This document shows, piece by piece, positions 46,467-56,639 of a stretch of DNA of 64,000 nucleotides. A program made the translations under genes and the position numbers. Below the pieces are notes generated by a model that worked only from the letters and a program-made list of their open reading frames with translations, did no database searches and was not told where the DNA came from. The stretch comes from Blastocatellia bacterium (GTDB taxonomy: Bacteria > Acidobacteriota > Blastocatellia > Chloracidobacteriales > JADJPF01): the NCBI GenBank assembly GCA_016713405.1, contig JADJPF010000006.1:186001-250000 (forward strand), in the 5' to 3' direction. Position 1 is the first letter of the stretch; every line of letters begins with the position of its first letter.

Positions 46467-48469
46467 ATGAGAAAGACGGTTTTATTTTTAATTGTAGTTA
46501 TTCTTGCATTTAGTGTGATTAGATGTAGTAATAACCCTACTCCAAACAATACTTCTTCTGAGCCAACTATTTCTGCTGAGAATGAAAAAGCTTGTAAAGA
46601 AGTTATAAATGCTTATGTGCTTGAGTTCCTGCGCCGCAACCCAACAGTTAATACTTACTTAGGCGGTGGTGGACTTGATGCAAGCTTAAAAGAAGTAGAT
46701 GGAAAACTGCGTGATCACTCAATCGCTGCACTAGAAGCAGAAGATAAATGGTTAAAAGAAACTTTAGAAAAGCTTGAAAAAATTGATGAAAAAACCATTT
46801 CTCCTGCTTTAGCAATTGACCGAAATGTAGCTTTAGCACAGACTCGTTTTCTTTTACATCAGCATCAAGAACGCCGTTATCAAGAACGGGCTTTAGACAC
46901 ATATATTGATGAACCTTTTCGCGCTGTTGATTGGCAACTTCAAGGCATGACTCAAACAGGAGAAAAAAGCTATGGAACAGCCGAAGAATGGAAACTCTTA
47001 ATAAATCGACTTGGAGAAGTTCCAAAATACTTAAAAGTTGCTCAAGAACAATTAGAAGCAGGTGTTAAGGCTAATAACACGCCCGATTATCGTATGCTAC
47101 GGCGTAATGGAGTTGATACATCAGAATCAAATGCAAAATATTTTGAAGCAGAAATACCTAAAATTGCATCTGAAAGAATTTCTGGGCCAGAGCGAGACGA
47201 GTTATTAAAAAAACTTACTGAATCAGCTAAATCCGCAGCAACCGCCTATCGAGAGCTAAAAGATTATGTAGCAAAAACCTTTTTTGATGACTTAAATGCT
47301 AAAAATGAGGCAGGTCTAAAAGCTCAATTTCGTGGTGATCGCTTTATGATGGGTGAAAAAGAATATAATTGGGCCATAAAAAATAACTTAAAAATTGACA
47401 AATCTGCGGCTGAACTTTATGAAGAAGCCTGGCCCATTGTCCAAGCTACTCGTGATGAAATGATTAAGTTAGCTCGTGAAATAGGTCAACAAAAAAATCT
47501 AAAACTTCCCGAAGATGGCCCCGCGGCAGTAAATGCAGTAATTGAAGAGCTTTCAAAAGATTATCCAAAAAGCGATGCAGAAATGGTTAATTGGTACAAA
47601 GAAGCAGCCTTTCGCTTAGTTGATTATTCACGTAAAACAGGCATTTTTGATGTACCAAACGACTATAAATTAGAAGTTGTGGAAACTCCTCCCCACTACA
47701 ATCTTCAATTGATGGTGCGGCTTATTATCCTGCACCGCCTTTTAAGAATAGTGGTGTTGGTCGTTTTTATGTCTCTACAACTAATAATGATGTGGCAAAA
47801 CTAAAGGCTAATAACCGTGCTTCTATTGCGGATCTCTCAGCACATGAAGGTTTTCCAGGTCATGACTGGAATTATAAAGTTATGACCCAATATAGAGATC
47901 GCATTTCTCCAGTTCGTTGGCTAACTGCTGGTGCTGTAGAAGATTCCTCTTCAATGTGGCAAGATTCAATGGCTTCTGAAGGTTGGGGTCTTTATTCTGA
48001 AGCTCTTATGGCAGAACCTCAAGCAGACTCACCTAATGGATTTTACACGCTTGAAGAAAAACTTTACCAGTTACAAGGCAAGCTATATCGGGATCTAAGA
48101 GTACGTATTGATACTGGTATCCATATAGGAAAAATGAAGTATGATGAGGCAGTAGATTTATTTTCAGAAATAGTTGATTTTCAACCTGGATCATGTCAAT
48201 CAGCCGAAGCATTAAAAAATGATGCTAAACGTGCTAGTTGTGATTCTTCAGAAAAAGCAATATTTCGCTATTCTAAATGGCCGACTCAAGCTATTACTTA
48301 CCGGATAGGAAAAGATCAAATTTTCGCGCTACGTGCTGAGGCTAATAAACTTTTAGGTGATAAATTTTCTCCTAAAGCTTTTCATATTCTTTTTATGCAG
48401 TATGGAACAATTCCTCCACCTTATTTTCGTGCTGAACTGCTAAAAGAGCTAAAAGAAAAAACCAAATAA
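46467..48469 (+). CDS. DUF885-family putative metallopeptidase lipoprotein, -1 frameshift at 47691-47694
   Basis: The N-terminus has a hydrophobic signal ending VIRCSNN, probably a lipoprotein. The DUF885 family has the zinc motif HExxPGH, seen here as SAHEGFPGHDW in the second frame, and SMASEGWGLYSEAL supplies the further Glu. The first frame turns to nonsense after VVETPP. Adding one C to the C4 run at 47691-47694 joins it to PLQSSIDGAAYYPAPPFKN, which is family-typical. Joined length ~667. Substrate unknown; a peptidase of the outer face is likely. Confidence 0.85.
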
Positions 48470-48486
48470 GCCTTCCAAAAATTAAA

Positions 48487-48525
48487 ATTGTCCTACCAAG
48501 AAAACCTTTTTTTTGGTAGGACAAT
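48487..48525 (+). terminator. Long hairpin after the DUF885 gene
   Basis: A perfect 13-bp stem ATTGTCCTACCAA / TTGGTAGGACAAT with a 13-base loop that includes a T-rich run. No T tract follows the stem, so it may protect the 3' end rather than terminate. Confidence 0.6.
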
Positions 48526-48583
48526 CCAAGCAAAAAAACTTAAAATAAACTTCTAAGCTAACTAATTAAAAATTAGGTTAAAA

Positions 48584-49039
48584 ATGGCTAAAAATATCCC
48601 ACAAGATGCTAATTATCAAAATAAAGTTAAAGAAAGTTTTGAAAAACAAACTTTAATGACAACTCTTAAAGCTAGCTTAAAAGAAGTTAGTCCAGGCAAA
48701 GTAATAATAGAAATTCCTTATAGCAAAGAATTTACGCAACAAAATGGATTTATTCATGCTGGAGTAATAACTAGTATAGTAGATACAGCTTGTGGTTATG
48801 CAGCTTTTAGCCTTTTTCCACCTGATTTTGATGTGTTAACTATAGAGTTTAAGATAAATTTTCTTTCACCTGCAATAGGAACAAAATTTCAAGCACATGG
48901 TAGAGTAAATAAAAGCGGTAGAACAATTTCTGTTACTAACGGTGAAGTTTATGCAATTACAGATAAAGAAGAAAAGCTTATTGCAACAATGATGGCAACA
49001 ATGATGGCAATATCACCAAATCATCAACAAAAGAATTAA
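48584..49039 (+). CDS. PaaI-type hotdog thioesterase
   Basis: This 151-residue single hotdog domain has QQNGFIHAGVITSIVDTACGYAAF (~55-78), the family signature with Asp as catalytic residue, and VLTIEFKINFLSPA. It hydrolyses acyl-CoA esters; which ones is unknown. The DUF1287 gene follows after five bases. A second member of the same family lies at 63.4 kb. Confidence 0.88.
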   Translation: MAKNIPQDANYQNKVKESFEKQTLMTTLKASLKEVSPGKVIIEIPYSKEFTQQNGFIHAGVITSIVDTACGYAAFSLFPPDFDVLTIEFKINFLSPAIGTKFQAHGRVNKSGRTISVTNGEVYAITDKEEKLIATMMATMMAISPNHQQKN

Positions 49040-49044
49040 AATTT

Positions 49045-49680
49045 ATGAAAAAATTAATGTTGTTGTTTTTATCAATTTTTTCTCTATCCTATAGTGTAAG
49101 TGGTAGCTCATTTTTTTATCCTAAATCTAGTTTTCTACCCCATCAACACCCAAAAACAACTGTAGGTAAAATTCTTACATCAATAGAACAGCAAACTTTA
49201 CAAACAGTTTACTATGATCCATCTTATGTAAAATTACCTTACCCAAATGGAGATGTACCTTTAGAACGTGGAGTTTGTGCAGATGTAATAATTAGAGCGT
49301 TTCGCGCTGCCTCAATAGACCTACAACAAGAACTTCACCATGATATGAAAACTAACTTTAAGCTCTATCCTAAAATTTGGGGCTTAAAAAAACCTGATCC
49401 TAATATTGATCACCGTCGAGTAGCTAATTTGATGACGTATTTTCAACGTAAAGGCTACGCATTGGCTATTAGCCAAAATCCCAAAGATTACCTACCTGGA
49501 GATGTTGTTGCTTGGCGACTTGATAATGGACTTTTACATATTGGCATAGTTAGTGATTTACTTGATTTGTCAGGAAAATCTTACCAAGTTATTCATAACA
49601 TTGGTGCAGGGACAAAAGCCGAGCCTAGGCTTTTTGAATGGAAGATCATAGGTCATTATCGTTGTTTTAATGTTACTTGA
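49045..49680 (+). CDS. DUF1287-family exported protein
   Basis: This 211-residue protein has a signal peptide (~1-20). The body matches DUF1287, an NlpC/P60-like fold: Cys in RGVCADVIIRAFR (~74), PNIDHRRVANLMTYF, and DVVAWRLDNGLLHIGIVSD with the His. The Cys-His pair suggests a cysteine peptidase or amidase acting on the cell wall; the family has no proven activity that I know. Five bases separate it from the thioesterase gene. Confidence 0.85.
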   Translation: MKKLMLLFLSIFSLSYSVSGSSFFYPKSSFLPHQHPKTTVGKILTSIEQQTLQTVYYDPSYVKLPYPNGDVPLERGVCADVIIRAFRAASIDLQQELHHDMKTNFKLYPKIWGLKKPDPNIDHRRVANLMTYFQRKGYALAISQNPKDYLPGDVVAWRLDNGLLHIGIVSDLLDLSGKSYQVIHNIGAGTKAEPRLFEWKIIGHYRCFNVT

Positions 49681-49856
49681 AAATAACTAAGTATTTCTCT
49701 ATAGCAGAGATCTGTTTACAGACTTAACAACTGAGTGACATAATTGTTTACCCTAAATAAATAAGATAAATAATAATAACAAAATAATAATATTTAACAA
49801 GTAGATTATACTAATAATACATTCTACACAAAATAGATGCTTAGGTAAAAACTGTA

Positions 49857-52622
49857 ATGGGAAATGATCGTCAAAAAGCGGAAGAAACATTAGTAATAAT
49901 AGATGCTTCTCTTACCCAGGCATCATCACCTGAAGAATTTTTATTAGAAACAGAAAACTCTGATTCATCCACATCCAATGCCACCACCCAATTTAATAAA
50001 GAATCTTGGGAACCAATAATAGGTACTGAATTTGATGGTAAATATAAAATAGAAGAAAAAATTGGTGAAGGCGGTATGGGATTAGTATATCGCGCTAATC
50101 ATATATTTATAGATCGCCCTGTAGCTATTAAATTTTTACGTCAAGAATACTTAACTGATACTGCGGCAATAGAAAGGTTTAAGCTAGAGGCCCGTGCCGC
50201 AGCACGTATTCAACACCCTAATGTTACGACTATTTTAGATTTTGGTATTAGTGGCGGAACGTTTTATCTAGTAATGGAATACCTAGAAGGATTCTCCTTA
50301 AGAAAACAACTAAAAACAAATGGTGCATTAAGCCTTAAAGATACAATTAGAATTATGCTTCAAGTATGTGATGCTTTGGATGCAGCACATAAATCCAACA
50401 TAATTCATAAAGACCTAAAACCTGACAATATTTATATACATATAAAAGATGGTATAGAACAAGTAAAAGTATTAGATTTTGGTATTGCAGAAATTGTTGG
50501 AAGAGTGGTTAATGAAGCAGATCAAACTTTTTTAGCAGGTACACCTCATTATATGTCACCTGAACAATATCAAAATGATCCTGTTAGTCCAGCAACTGAT
50601 ATTTATAGTTTAGGAGTAATTCTTTTTGAAATGCTAACAGGCCAATTACCATTTGATGAATTTTCTCCTGTATCATTAGCACTTAGGCATTTAAGTAGCC
50701 CTCCTCCTAAATTAACAAGCATAGACTCTAGCATCCCAATAGAATTTGAAGAAATCGTTAATAAAGCTCTTGCTAAACAACCAGAAAGACGCTATCAAAC
50801 AGCCCTTGAGTTAGCAGAAGATTTGCAAAAGAGCGAAAAAATTACTACTCAATTTAGTGTAGCCCAAATAGTAACAAGTGAATCTAGTGCTATTTGTTCT
50901 AATCCTAAGTGTGGTCAATCTGGCTTAGTTGGAAATCGCCGCTGTCCAACCTGTCAAGCATTAGCTGTTGGTTCATTACTTCGTCACCGTTATTTAATTG
51001 ATAAAATGGTTGGCAAAGGTGGTTTTGGCACTACTTATCTAGTAAAAGACTTAGATTGTTTTGAAGAACAAAGAATATTAAAAGAACTAACCTTAAGCCT
51101 AAAAGATGAAGATCCAATGGATCTTAAAGATATGGCTGAAAGACTATTTCGACGTGAAGCACAAGTTTTATTAAACTTATATCATAGTGGTATCCCCCGC
51201 CTTTACGCCTATTTTGCTGAAGAAAATTTTTCTTATTTAGTACAGGATTTTATTCCTGGCCAAACTCTTTCTGAAGAGTTTAAGAAACGTAAAAGCCCTC
51301 TTTCTGAAGAAGAGGTAATGCCAATATTAGCTTCTTTAGCAGATATACTAGACTATTTACATAGTCATACACCTCCGGTAATTCACCGAGATATTAAGCC
51401 TCATAATTTGATGCGTCATCAAGATGGGCGAATAATGCTTATAGACTTTGGAGCAGTTTGTCAGGCAGCAGCAAGCCCAAATGCTAATCATACTGTTATA
51501 GGCTCATTAGGTTATGCACCTCCAGAACAATTTCTAGGTCAAACAACTATACAAAGTGATCTTTATGCTGTTGGGGCATCAGTAATATATCTATTAACAG
51601 GTGTTCCACCTAGATTGCTACTATCTAATTCTAATACAGATAAACTAGATAAAGAATTGATGGGCAAAATCTCCCCTCAACTTTTAGCATTATTAAAAGA
51701 ATTAGTCACCACTCAAGTAGAAGCTAGATTACCTAACACTTTAACCTTAAAAAAGAGGCTAGCATCACTTAACAATACTAATACTGATGTTAGCATTAAT
51801 AATAAAAATCAAGTTGAAACAGTATTAGTTAATATAAATGACAGCAAAGCTCAAAGTGTTATAAACAACACTCTTCAATCTCCTGCACCTCAAAGGCCAT
51901 CTTTATCAGGAGCATTTGCTAAAATAACTAGTGGTCTTCCTAGTACACCTAGCTCTAATAATCCATCTTATCCATCTAGTAATACACCTTCTGCTAAAAC
52001 AGTTTCTTCAAACTCAACAACTTTTCCTAGTTCCTTATCTTCTCCTAGTTCAGCCCCAACTATCAAAATTACAGAGGAGCAATCTGTTGCTAGACCCAAT
52101 ATAAATTCTACAACTAAACCAACTCCATCATCTACACCCTCATTATTTCAAGCTCTTACACCTAAGCCATTACCAGCAATTGTCCCTCAACAACCAAGCT
52201 CAAGTTTTCAACAAGTATCTAAACCATTATCAAGCTCACAATCTCTATCAAGTCCAAGTGTTCCACAACAAGCAAAAGTTGAGCCTGCTAATACGCCAGT
52301 TATTGATTTTCAGGCAGCAGCGCAACTTTGCTATGAAGTAGAGAGTATGTTAAGAACTATTGATTATGGAACACATTTTGCGGTACTTGGCATTAGCTCT
52401 GATGCTACATCAGAACAAGTAATTGCAGCTTATAGAGAGCTAGCTAATAAATTTAACCCTAGTAAATACTTACATTTATCTAGCTACAATCCTAGTTTAC
52501 AGACTGACTTAAAAAAGATTTTTTCCCGCTTAAAAGAAGCTTTTGAAACTTTGATTGATCCAAATAAACGTAGTCAATATAACCGTATTTTCCGTACTGG
52601 TACTTTTGAAAAGCTAAAATAA
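49857..52622 (+). CDS. Tandem Ser/Thr double kinase with zinc ribbon and degenerate J-domain
   Basis: This 921-residue protein has kinase 1 (~60-325; GEGGMGLVY, AIKFL, HKDLKPDN at ~184, LDFGIA) and a zinc ribbon (~345-362; CSNPKCG...CPTCQ). Kinase 2 follows (~379-640; GKGGFGTTYL, HRDIKPHN at ~510, IDFGAV), then a long Ser/Pro/Thr linker (~680-830) and a C-terminal J-like domain (~838-912; LGISSDATSEQVIAAYRELA). The HPD motif that activates Hsp70 is replaced by NPS, so it is probably a binding module only. Both kinases look active. A TerB-like gene follows. No membrane segment, so it is cytoplasmic. Confidence 0.9.
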   Translation: MGNDRQKAEETLVIIDASLTQASSPEEFLLETENSDSSTSNATTQFNKESWEPIIGTEFDGKYKIEEKIGEGGMGLVYRANHIFIDRPVAIKFLRQEYLTDTAAIERFKLEARAAARIQHPNVTTILDFGISGGTFYLVMEYLEGFSLRKQLKTNGALSLKDTIRIMLQVCDALDAAHKSNIIHKDLKPDNIYIHIKDGIEQVKVLDFGIAEIVGRVVNEADQTFLAGTPHYMSPEQYQNDPVSPATDIYSLGVILFEMLTGQLPFDEFSPVSLALRHLSSPPPKLTSIDSSIPIEFEEIVNKALAKQPERRYQTALELAEDLQKSEKITTQFSVAQIVTSESSAICSNPKCGQSGLVGNRRCPTCQALAVGSLLRHRYLIDKMVGKGGFGTTYLVKDLDCFEEQRILKELTLSLKDEDPMDLKDMAERLFRREAQVLLNLYHSGIPRLYAYFAEENFSYLVQDFIPGQTLSEEFKKRKSPLSEEEVMPILASLADILDYLHSHTPPVIHRDIKPHNLMRHQDGRIMLIDFGAVCQAAASPNANHTVIGSLGYAPPEQFLGQTTIQSDLYAVGASVIYLLTGVPPRLLLSNSNTDKLDKELMGKISPQLLALLKELVTTQVEARLPNTLTLKKRLASLNNTNTDVSINNKNQVETVLVNINDSKAQSVINNTLQSPAPQRPSLSGAFAKITSGLPSTPSSNNPSYPSSNTPSAKTVSSNSTTFPSSLSSPSSAPTIKITEEQSVARPNINSTTKPTPSSTPSLFQALTPKPLPAIVPQQPSSSFQQVSKPLSSSQSLSSPSVPQQAKVEPANTPVIDFQAAAQLCYEVESMLRTIDYGTHFAVLGISSDATSEQVIAAYRELANKFNPSKYLHLSSYNPSLQTDLKKIFSRLKEAFETLIDPNKRSQYNRIFRTGTFEKLK

Positions 52623-52729
52623 TTTGCAAATCTCTATTATTAAAATAAAAATCTTTGTCTCTTTGCTAAATAGTCTTAATATATCCCTATAAATTTCCCC
52701 TTAAATTATTTTCCTTTGGAGTGGTTGTC

Positions 52730-53188
52730 ATGAAATTTTTGGAGATATTAAAACACGATACAAGCAGCACAATGTCCCCTGCTCGAGCCTTTTTAATTTC
52801 TATGCTTTATATGATTTCGGCTGATGAACAAATTGAAAGTCAAGAAATTGCACGACTATTAACTATTACTGGTAGCACTAAAACCGGTCCCCTTAGCCTA
52901 CAAGCAATTAACCAAAAATCTCTCGACTTAGCCTTACATTATCGTAGTCGTAATTCTTTAGATCATTTCTTACTAGAAGTAGCACCTGTTCTTTCCCATC
53001 TACAAAAAAAATGTATTTTACTTAATATATTTGAATGTGCTATTTCTGACCAAGAAATTGATATTCCCGAACAAACAGTTTTTGATAAATTTATAGCCGC
53101 TTTTGAAATTCCAATGGAAGAACTTTCTCCACACTTGACAACAATTTTACTAAAAAATAATTTCTCTATTTTTAGTAATAATCCATAA
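52730..53188 (+). CDS. TerB-like protein
   Basis: This protein of about 152 residues is all-helical, with the TerB/DjlA-N pattern: ARAFLISMLYMISADEQIESQEIARL (~17-42) and, later, LLNIFECAISDQEIDIPEQ, each with the Asp/Glu pairs that bind metal in TerB. ATG 52730 is chosen over GTG 52721 because TTTGGAG lies at good distance from it. TerB proteins occur with VWA and kinase genes in tellurite/stress systems, and DjlA fuses TerB to a J-domain. The J-like protein just before it makes the same pairing in trans. Confidence 0.75.
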   Translation: MKFLEILKHDTSSTMSPARAFLISMLYMISADEQIESQEIARLLTITGSTKTGPLSLQAINQKSLDLALHYRSRNSLDHFLLEVAPVLSHLQKKCILLNIFECAISDQEIDIPEQTVFDKFIAAFEIPMEELSPHLTTILLKNNFSIFSNNP

Positions 53189-53203
53189 ACTTTTAGGTAG
53201 AAT

Positions 53204-54808
53204 ATGACTATTTTAGAAACAACTATAACTAGTGTTACAGTTTATACTAGCTATGCTAGGGTGACTCGTCAGATCAAAACTAAATTAACAAGTGGAAACC
53301 ATACTTTAGTAATCAATAACCTACCTGACACTTTTTTATCCGACTCTGTACGTGTAAATGGGCAAGGTAGCGAGTTAAAAATTATTGCTGTAGAAGTAAA
53401 CCAACAAATGTTAAGCGAGTCTCCAGAAGCTAAAATAGCTGAACTAGAGAAAGTTTTAAAAAATTTACAACTAGAAGAACAAAAGTTAAATTCTGAAGCT
53501 AAGATAATTAGCGGTAAATTATCCTTACTCAACCAACTACAAACATCTGTTGGAACAACTTTCCCAAGGTCTATAAGCTACAACAAAAACTCAATAGAGA
53601 ATTTAGATAAAACGCTAAATTATTTAACTCAGGAGTTAGAAAATACTTATAAACAAGAGCTAGAATTTAAAGAAAAACAAAGTGATTTAGCAAAACAAAT
53701 AGCTATAACCAAATATGAACTAGATAAATTACAAAATAAGGATGTTAAATTACGCTGGGAAATACAAATTTTTGTAGAAATGTCTAGCGAAGCTGAAATC
53801 TTCTTAGATATATTTTATTTAGTTAGCGGAGCATCCTGGCAGCCTTTATATGATATTCGATTAATAGAAGATAAGGTTACTTTAAGCTATCTAGCTAGTA
53901 TTACTCAACAAACTGGCGAAGAATGGAAAGAAGTTAACTTGTCACTTTCCACTGCACAAGTAGCAACAACTAGCACAATTCCAGAATTATCTCCTTGGTA
54001 CTTAAGGGTTTATTCTCCTCCTGTATATCCTCCACCTCAATCAATGGCTAAATCCGCTGGCCCTTTAGCAGCATTTGGTGGGGCCGTTAGACGACGTTTA
54101 GAAGAATCCTCAGAAGATGAAGACCTAGCTTTATCAGACGTATTAGCTGAACCAGCACAAATATCAACAACTACAATAGAAACAAATAGTTCTGGTTCAT
54201 CTGTTACTTATCGAGTGCCAAAATCTACTGATATTCCTAATGATGGCTCACCACATAAAACAACTATTGCAATAATTCCTCTGGAAACTAATTTAGATTA
54301 TGTTACTGTCCCTAAATTAGCACACGAAGTATATTTACGAGCAAAAATAAAAAACACTTCTCCATATTTATTTTTAGCAGGTAAAGCAAATATTTTTCAT
54401 GAAGCACATTTTGTTGGAAATACAGAGATAGAATTAACTGCCCCTAATGAAGAATTTGAATTGCAACTAGGGGTTGATAGCCGAATTAAAGCGGAAAGAA
54501 AGCTAACTCAGCGCACTGTAAGCAAAACTTTTCTTGGAGGCAGCAAACGTATTACTTTTACCTACACTAATACTATTACTAATAATATAACTAAGCCAAT
54601 TAAAATAAGCATTTTTGATCAACTCCCTATAGCTTCACACGAGCAAATAAAGATTAAAAACAGTGAAATTTCTCCAAAACCTACTGAACAAGATGACTTG
54701 CAGGTTATAAAATGGGAGTTGGACTTAAAAACAGGAGAGAAAAAAGAATTTTCTCTTACTTTTACAGTAGAACACCCAAGAGAATACACAATAATTGGGT
54801 TAAATTAA
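53204..54808 (+). CDS. MuiA/DUF4139-family protein
   Basis: This 534-residue protein opens with a beta-rich DUF4140 region (ITSVTVYTSYARVTR, then LPDTFLSDSVRV), followed by a long coiled coil (~70-185) and a DUF4139 part with SGASWQPLYDIRL (~205-217) and VPKLAHEVYLRAKIKN. It ends in a beta-domain (KWELDLKTGEKKEFSLTF). The family was named for inhibition of mucoidy; the molecular role is unknown. No signal peptide is visible. It starts 15 bp after the TerB-like gene, so the three genes from 49857 may form one unit. Confidence 0.85.
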   Translation: MTILETTITSVTVYTSYARVTRQIKTKLTSGNHTLVINNLPDTFLSDSVRVNGQGSELKIIAVEVNQQMLSESPEAKIAELEKVLKNLQLEEQKLNSEAKIISGKLSLLNQLQTSVGTTFPRSISYNKNSIENLDKTLNYLTQELENTYKQELEFKEKQSDLAKQIAITKYELDKLQNKDVKLRWEIQIFVEMSSEAEIFLDIFYLVSGASWQPLYDIRLIEDKVTLSYLASITQQTGEEWKEVNLSLSTAQVATTSTIPELSPWYLRVYSPPVYPPPQSMAKSAGPLAAFGGAVRRRLEESSEDEDLALSDVLAEPAQISTTTIETNSSGSSVTYRVPKSTDIPNDGSPHKTTIAIIPLETNLDYVTVPKLAHEVYLRAKIKNTSPYLFLAGKANIFHEAHFVGNTEIELTAPNEEFELQLGVDSRIKAERKLTQRTVSKTFLGGSKRITFTYTNTITNNITKPIKISIFDQLPIASHEQIKIKNSEISPKPTEQDDLQVIKWELDLKTGEKKEFSLTFTVEHPREYTIIGLN

Positions 54809-54827
54809 GTTATTAAAGGATTTGGCT

Positions 54828-55799
54828 GTGTTATTAAAACTAAACAAATTAGCAATATATGCATGGGGGGTGCTAGGTTATAACTTAGCCGTAATTGTTT
54901 GGGGTGCTTATGTTCGTTCTAGCCGTTCGGGTGATGGATGTGGTAGTCATTGGCCTGATTGCAATGGTGAAATAATTCCAACAGCCCCAGAGCTAAAAAC
55001 CATAATTGAGTTTACCCATAGATTAACTAGTGGTGTAGCATTACTAATGGTAGTAGCACTGCTGATTTGGTCGCACCGGCTTTATCAGAAAAAACATCCT
55101 GTCAGACTTGGAGCTAAACTTTCTATGCTCTTTATGCTCTTAGAAGCTGCTGTAGGAGCAGGATTAGTTTTGTTTCGCTTAGTAGCCGATAATGCTTCTA
55201 TTGCTCGTGCAATGTTTATGTCTGTTCATTTAGTTAATACATTCTTATTATTAGCAGCATTAACATTAACAGCTTGGTGGGCATCAGGTGGCCCGGCAAT
55301 AAGGTTAAAATCGCGTCCAATGCTTAGTTTAGGTATAACTGCCTGTCTATTATTAATAATGCTTTTAGGTATGAGTGGGGCTGTAGCAGCACTTGGGGAC
55401 ACATTATTTCCTGCTCATTCTTTAGAACAAGCTCTAAAAGCTGACCTTTCACCTACAGCACATCTTTTAATCCGCTTACGTATTTTTCATCCTATAATTG
55501 CAGTAATTTCTGTTAGTATCTCTCTTTCTTTAGTTATAGTTGCGATGTTGCAATATCCTAGCATTTGGGCAAAGCGGTTTGGTTGGTCATTTGTTGCTCT
55601 ATCAATACTGCAAATAAGTTTGGGCATCTTAAATATTGCTCTACTTGCCCCTACTTGGCTTCAATTAGTACACTTACTAGTAGCTGATTTGGTTTGGCTA
55701 TCTTTAATTTTATTTGGAGCTAATGTTTTGCTTGCAGATTGGCAAGTTAATCCTGTAGAAGAAACAAACTTAAAAACTGTGTCTTTAGCAAGTAATTAA
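54828..55799 (+). CDS. ctaA: Heme A synthase (CtaA/Cox15)
   Basis: This membrane enzyme of about 323 residues oxidises heme O to heme A. It has eight hydrophobic segments in two similar halves, each with a His pair for heme: EFTHR (~60) and the His in FMSVHLVNTF, then RIFHPIIAV and QLVHLLVADLVW. The GDGCGSHWPDCNGEI loop (~32-46) has the Cys pair typical of the family. I start at GTG 54828, seven bases after AAGGA, not at TTG 54822. It lies 13-20 bp after the MuiA-like gene but works with the oxidase genes at 6-11 kb. Confidence 0.93.
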   Translation: MLLKLNKLAIYAWGVLGYNLAVIVWGAYVRSSRSGDGCGSHWPDCNGEIIPTAPELKTIIEFTHRLTSGVALLMVVALLIWSHRLYQKKHPVRLGAKLSMLFMLLEAAVGAGLVLFRLVADNASIARAMFMSVHLVNTFLLLAALTLTAWWASGGPAIRLKSRPMLSLGITACLLLIMLLGMSGAVAALGDTLFPAHSLEQALKADLSPTAHLLIRLRIFHPIIAVISVSISLSLVIVAMLQYPSIWAKRFGWSFVALSILQISLGILNIALLAPTWLQLVHLLVADLVWLSLILFGANVLLADWQVNPVEETNLKTVSLASN

Positions 55800-55804
55800 A
55801 GTAT

Positions 55805-55842
55805 AGTTACGTAAGAATATAAATTTATACTCTTACGTAACT
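55805..55842. terminator. Hairpin between convergent genes
   Basis: A perfect 12-bp stem AGTTACGTAAGA / TCTTACGTAACT with a 14-base loop, directly after ctaA and before the end of the convergent gene. Confidence 0.7.
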
Positions 55843-55853
55843 AATATAGGGGC

Positions 55854-56639
55854 TTATAGCCTAAATGAAATCTGTCCTTTTACATTAGCTGAACCTGTTC
55901 TTAGCTTGTTTGTGTTGAATTTCCATTGCTCAACAGCCTCTAAACAAGCATCATTTACTTTTTCATCACCGCTAATAATTTGGCTATTTATAACATTACC
56001 TGCTCGGTCAACTTCAATTTCTACTATAACTTGACCTGTAAAATCATTTTCTATTTTTGGCTCAACAATCGTAGTGGCTGCTTGTCGTAACTCTGTTTCA
56101 CTACGATTAATAACTATAGTTTTAATAACTACATCACCCATTTCTACTACTGGTTCATTTACTGGATTAGCAGCAACTCGGCCCATAACTATTTTTCCCA
56201 TCTCAGGCTCTTTAGTTGAACAGTTATTAGAATTACTATTAGCTAATTCATCTTTAGGAATTGGATTAGTATCAATTGCCATTTCACCTTGTACATAATT
56301 ATTTTTAGGGTTGTAGTTAACCGCAACGGATCCCATAAGCGGATGTTCTGTTGTTTTTTTGCTAGTTAAATAACTAAACATCCCAAAGCTTGCTCCAAAA
56401 CTTAACACGGCTGAAATAATAGCTGTTGCTGTACGAGCAATTTTCTTTTTTAAGGCTTGAAGGCCAACAGGACAATTTTGAGTAAGGATTGTGCCATCAG
56501 AACGACGATAAAACCTAACACATAAACGACCTTCTTTATTTCTAATTAATTCTTCTGCTTGGTCTTGAGCCATATTAGAAAGGTTATAAACATTTAAGCT
56601 ACATTGTTGGCAAAATCTAACTTGGTCATTACCAGTCAT
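55854..56639 (-). CDS. TonB C-terminal domain protein with Cys-rich N-terminal module
   Basis: The N-terminal ~55 residues show VRFCQQCSLNVYNLSNM and RLCVRFYRRSDGTILTQNCPVG, a Cys-rich module known from Bacteroidetes/Acidobacteria proteins. A membrane helix (~68-90) follows, then a linker and a TonB C-terminal domain (~180-261; GQVIVEIEVDRAGNVINSQIISG, LEAVEQWKFNTNKL). The ATG at 56639 is probably not the true start: upstream in frame lies PCSANWNEM, which belongs to the module, but I find no proper start codon before a stop near 56710, so another indel is likely. It probably energises outer membrane receptors. Confidence 0.75.
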   Translation of the reverse strand: MTGNDQVRFCQQCSLNVYNLSNMAQDQAEELIRNKEGRLCVRFYRRSDGTILTQNCPVGLQALKKKIARTATAIISAVLSFGASFGMFSYLTSKKTTEHPLMGSVAVNYNPKNNYVQGEMAIDTNPIPKDELANSNSNNCSTKEPEMGKIVMGRVAANPVNEPVVEMGDVVIKTIVINRSETELRQAATTIVEPKIENDFTGQVIVEIEVDRAGNVINSQIISGDEKVNDACLEAVEQWKFNTNKLRTGSANVKGQISFRL

